From WTFY01 sp964614915 (GTDB taxonomy: Bacteria; Pseudomonadota; Gammaproteobacteria; UBA4575), in assembly GCA_964614915.1 (NCBI GenBank), contig CAZTNC010000021.1, forward strand, positions 1 through 7,160: a stretch of DNA of 7,160 bases. The letters are read 5' to 3'. Positions 5,649 to 7,160 of the stretch are shown piece after piece. A model generated the notes under the pieces. That model saw only the letters and a program-made list of their open reading frames with translations, was not told the DNA's origin and made no database searches. The position numbers were made by a program, and so were the translations under genes. Each line of letters begins with the position of its first letter. Within the stretch, counting starts at the first letter, position 1.

Positions 5649-6422
5649 CTAGCTGCGAATACCCACTCCTTTGGTCAAAAGATAAAGGGATAACAGAAAC
5701 AGCACGACCAGTAGCCCGATCATCACGGTCAATGCGACAGACAAGTTGATGTCTGATATTCCCAATATTCCCAGCCTGAAGCCGTTCACCATGTACAGGA
5801 TCGGGTTGATCTGAGAAATCCCCTGCCAGAAATCCGGCAGCATGTCGATGCTGAAAAAAATCCCGCCCAGATAGGTCAGGGGGGTCAGCACGAAGGTCGG
5901 GATGATCGACGTATCATCGAAGCTGTTTGCAAATATGCCGTTGATCAAACCTGCGGTGGAGAACAGTGCTGCCGTCAAGACAGCCGTTACAATCACCAGT
6001 GTAATGCTGTGGACCTGCAACTGTGTGAAAAACATTGCAGTAAGGGTCACTGCCACGCCCACCACGAGGCCCCGTGCGACACCACCCAGCACAAAGCCGA
6101 GTACAATGATGTAGTTGGGCATGGACGACACCAGCATTTCCTCAATATGACGATGAAGCTTGGAACTGTAGAAAGACGAGACGGAATTGGCGTAGGAATT
6201 GGATATGATCCCCAGCATGATCAGCCCGGGAGCAATGAACTCAATGTAGGAGTATCCGTCCACCTCGCCGATCCTTGACCCGATGAACTTGCCCATGATC
6301 AGAAAATACAGAGCCACGGTAACTGCAGAGGGCAGAATGGTCTGAACCCAGATCCGGGCAAAACGGCGAATTTCCTTTTCCACGAGCGTGCGCAAGGCGA
6401 CCAGTTGGTGTGACGGTGTCAT
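5649..6422 (-). CDS. yadH: ABC-2 type exporter permease, YadH-like
   Basis: This 257-residue inner-membrane subunit pairs with the ATPase encoded just upstream to form an export ABC transporter. An amphipathic N-terminus (LRTLVEKEIRRFARIWVQT) leads into six hydrophobic segments at about 25-48, 59-83, 104-132, 140-165, 173-196 and 228-250. The block FVLTPLTYLGGIFFSIDMLP followed by FWQGISQINPILYMVNGFR is the ABC2_membrane signature. From memory it aligns along its whole length with E. coli YadH (256 aa), including RIWVQT, GSRIG, ARGL and the end GIRS. Its ATG overlaps the ATPase stop as ATGA, and GGA lies 6 bases before it inside the ATPase gene, so translation is probably coupled. The exported substrate is unknown. 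No clear terminator follows in the 199 bases before nhaA. Confidence 0.92.
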   Translation of the reverse strand: MTPSHQLVALRTLVEKEIRRFARIWVQTILPSAVTVALYFLIMGKFIGSRIGEVDGYSYIEFIAPGLIMLGIISNSYANSVSSFYSSKLHRHIEEMLVSSMPNYIIVLGFVLGGVARGLVVGVAVTLTAMFFTQLQVHSITLVIVTAVLTAALFSTAGLINGIFANSFDDTSIIPTFVLTPLTYLGGIFFSIDMLPDFWQGISQINPILYMVNGFRLGILGISDINLSVALTVMIGLLVVLFLLSLYLLTKGVGIRS

Positions 6423-7160
6423 GACGATTCCGTGGACTGTCCGGTCATGGTCAGGAACAGCTCCTCGAGGCGATTGGCCTTGTTTCGAATGCTCGATACC
6501 GTGATCGCCTGCCGGCCGAGAATGTCGAACAGCCGGTGAAGCGTCTTGCCGTGCGATAGCACGACCTCAAGCGTGCGGTCATCGATCAGCTTGTAGCTGA
6601 AGTCCTCAAGGTCCAGGGACCCACAGACCGGGCCTTCCAGGTAGAGGACAAAGCTTTCCTCCTTGAGCTTCTCAAGCAGCTTGCGCATGGAAGTGTTCAC
6701 GATGATCTTGCCTTGGTCGATGATGCCGATATTCCTGCACAGGCGCTCCGCCTCCTCGAGATAATGCGTGGTGAGGATGATGGTCTTTCCGTCCTCGTTG
6801 ATCGTTCGCATCAAATCCCAGATCGATCTTCGAATCTCGATATCCACGCCGGCTGTAGGTTCATCCAGAATCAGCAGCTCGGGATCATGCACCAGTGCCC
6901 GGGCGATCATCAGCCGGCGGTTCATCCCGCCGGAAAGCTGCAGCGGGGTTTGTCTGCGTTTGTTCCACAAGCTCAGCTTGTGCAGGCACTCTTCGGCAGC
7001 GGCCCGGGCAGTGCGCCTGCTCATGCCGAAATAGCCGGCCTGGTTCGCAAGGATCTCGATGATGGGCTCGAAGCGGTTGAAGTTGAATTCCTGCGGTACC
7101 ACGCCGATCTTGCTTTTGGCCTGCGAGAAATGGGAATCGACGTCGTAGCCCATCACACGG
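6419..7160 (-). CDS. yadG: ABC exporter ATP-binding protein, YadG-like (N-terminus beyond the right edge)
   Basis: This is the C-terminal 246 residues of the ATPase that powers the YadH-like permease. Numbering from the window edge, the Q-loop is VVPQEFNF (Q23), the signature LSGGM lies at 75-79, Walker B LLILDEP at 95-101 with catalytic E100, the D-loop around 104-106, and the H-loop H132 in TTHYLEEAE. The Walker A P-loop lies outside the window; E. coli YadG has about 308 residues, so some 60 are missing. The C-terminal block NKANRLEELFLTM matches YadG as recalled, and supports this subgroup over drug-exporting DrrA-type ATPases. The gene ends with a 4-base ATGA overlap into the permease. 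No defect is seen in the visible part. Confidence 0.93.
   Translation of the reverse strand, partial: RVMGYDVDSHFSQAKSKIGVVPQEFNFNRFEPIIEILANQAGYFGMSRRTARAAAEECLHKLSLWNKRRQTPLQLSGGMNRRLMIARALVHDPELLILDEPTAGVDIEIRRSIWDLMRTINEDGKTIILTTHYLEEAERLCRNIGIIDQGKIIVNTSMRKLLEKLKEESFVLYLEGPVCGSLDLEDFSYKLIDDRTLEVVLSHGKTLHRLFDILGRQAITVSSIRNKANRLEELFLTMTGQSTESS

Overview
The window (about 55% GC by eye) reads as accessory or mixed chromosomal DNA of a proteobacterium, most likely a gammaproteobacterium. The evidence is a Fur with the standard four-cysteine zinc site and proteobacterial length, an ABC exporter pair that matches the Escherichia coli YadG/YadH pattern from recalled sequence, and an NhaA of the usual proteobacterial type. 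The carbonic anhydrase looks more like the alphaproteobacterial type, so at least one gene may be of foreign origin. All assignments come from reading motifs, not from database searches.

Layout. At the left edge the first 171 codons of a SulP-family permease run leftward out of the window. Immediately upstream of it lies the frameshifted C-terminal remnant of a short-chain dehydrogenase, whose stop overlaps the permease start as ATGA. An AT-rich stretch follows, then a complete tRNA-Leu(TAA) with encoded CCA on the plus strand, then a beta-carbonic anhydrase. A gene-free stretch of about 540 bases comes next. It holds an imperfect 13-bp inverted repeat bounding 98 bp, and a clear rho-independent terminator. 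Fur follows, and then a complete soluble-type cytochrome P450. A hairpin separates the P450 from the convergent nhaA Na+/H+ antiporter. Farther right, also leftward, are the ABC-2 permease (yadH-like) and its ATPase (yadG-like), which overlap by 4 bases. The ATPase leaves the right edge without its Walker A region.

How the genes fit together. The only certain functional unit is the yadG-yadH exporter operon. SulP and carbonic anhydrase, divergent around the tRNA, could both act on bicarbonate, but the SulP substrate cannot be read from this fragment. Fur, the P450 and NhaA look like independent units; the P450 must use redox partners encoded elsewhere. I see no CRISPR array, intact insertion sequence, toxin-antitoxin pair or phage gene, and no convincing new multi-gene system. 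The most unusual parts are the decayed dehydrogenase, the 98-bp inverted-repeat element, the orphan terminator, and the possible acquisition of the carbonic anhydrase beside a tRNA gene.
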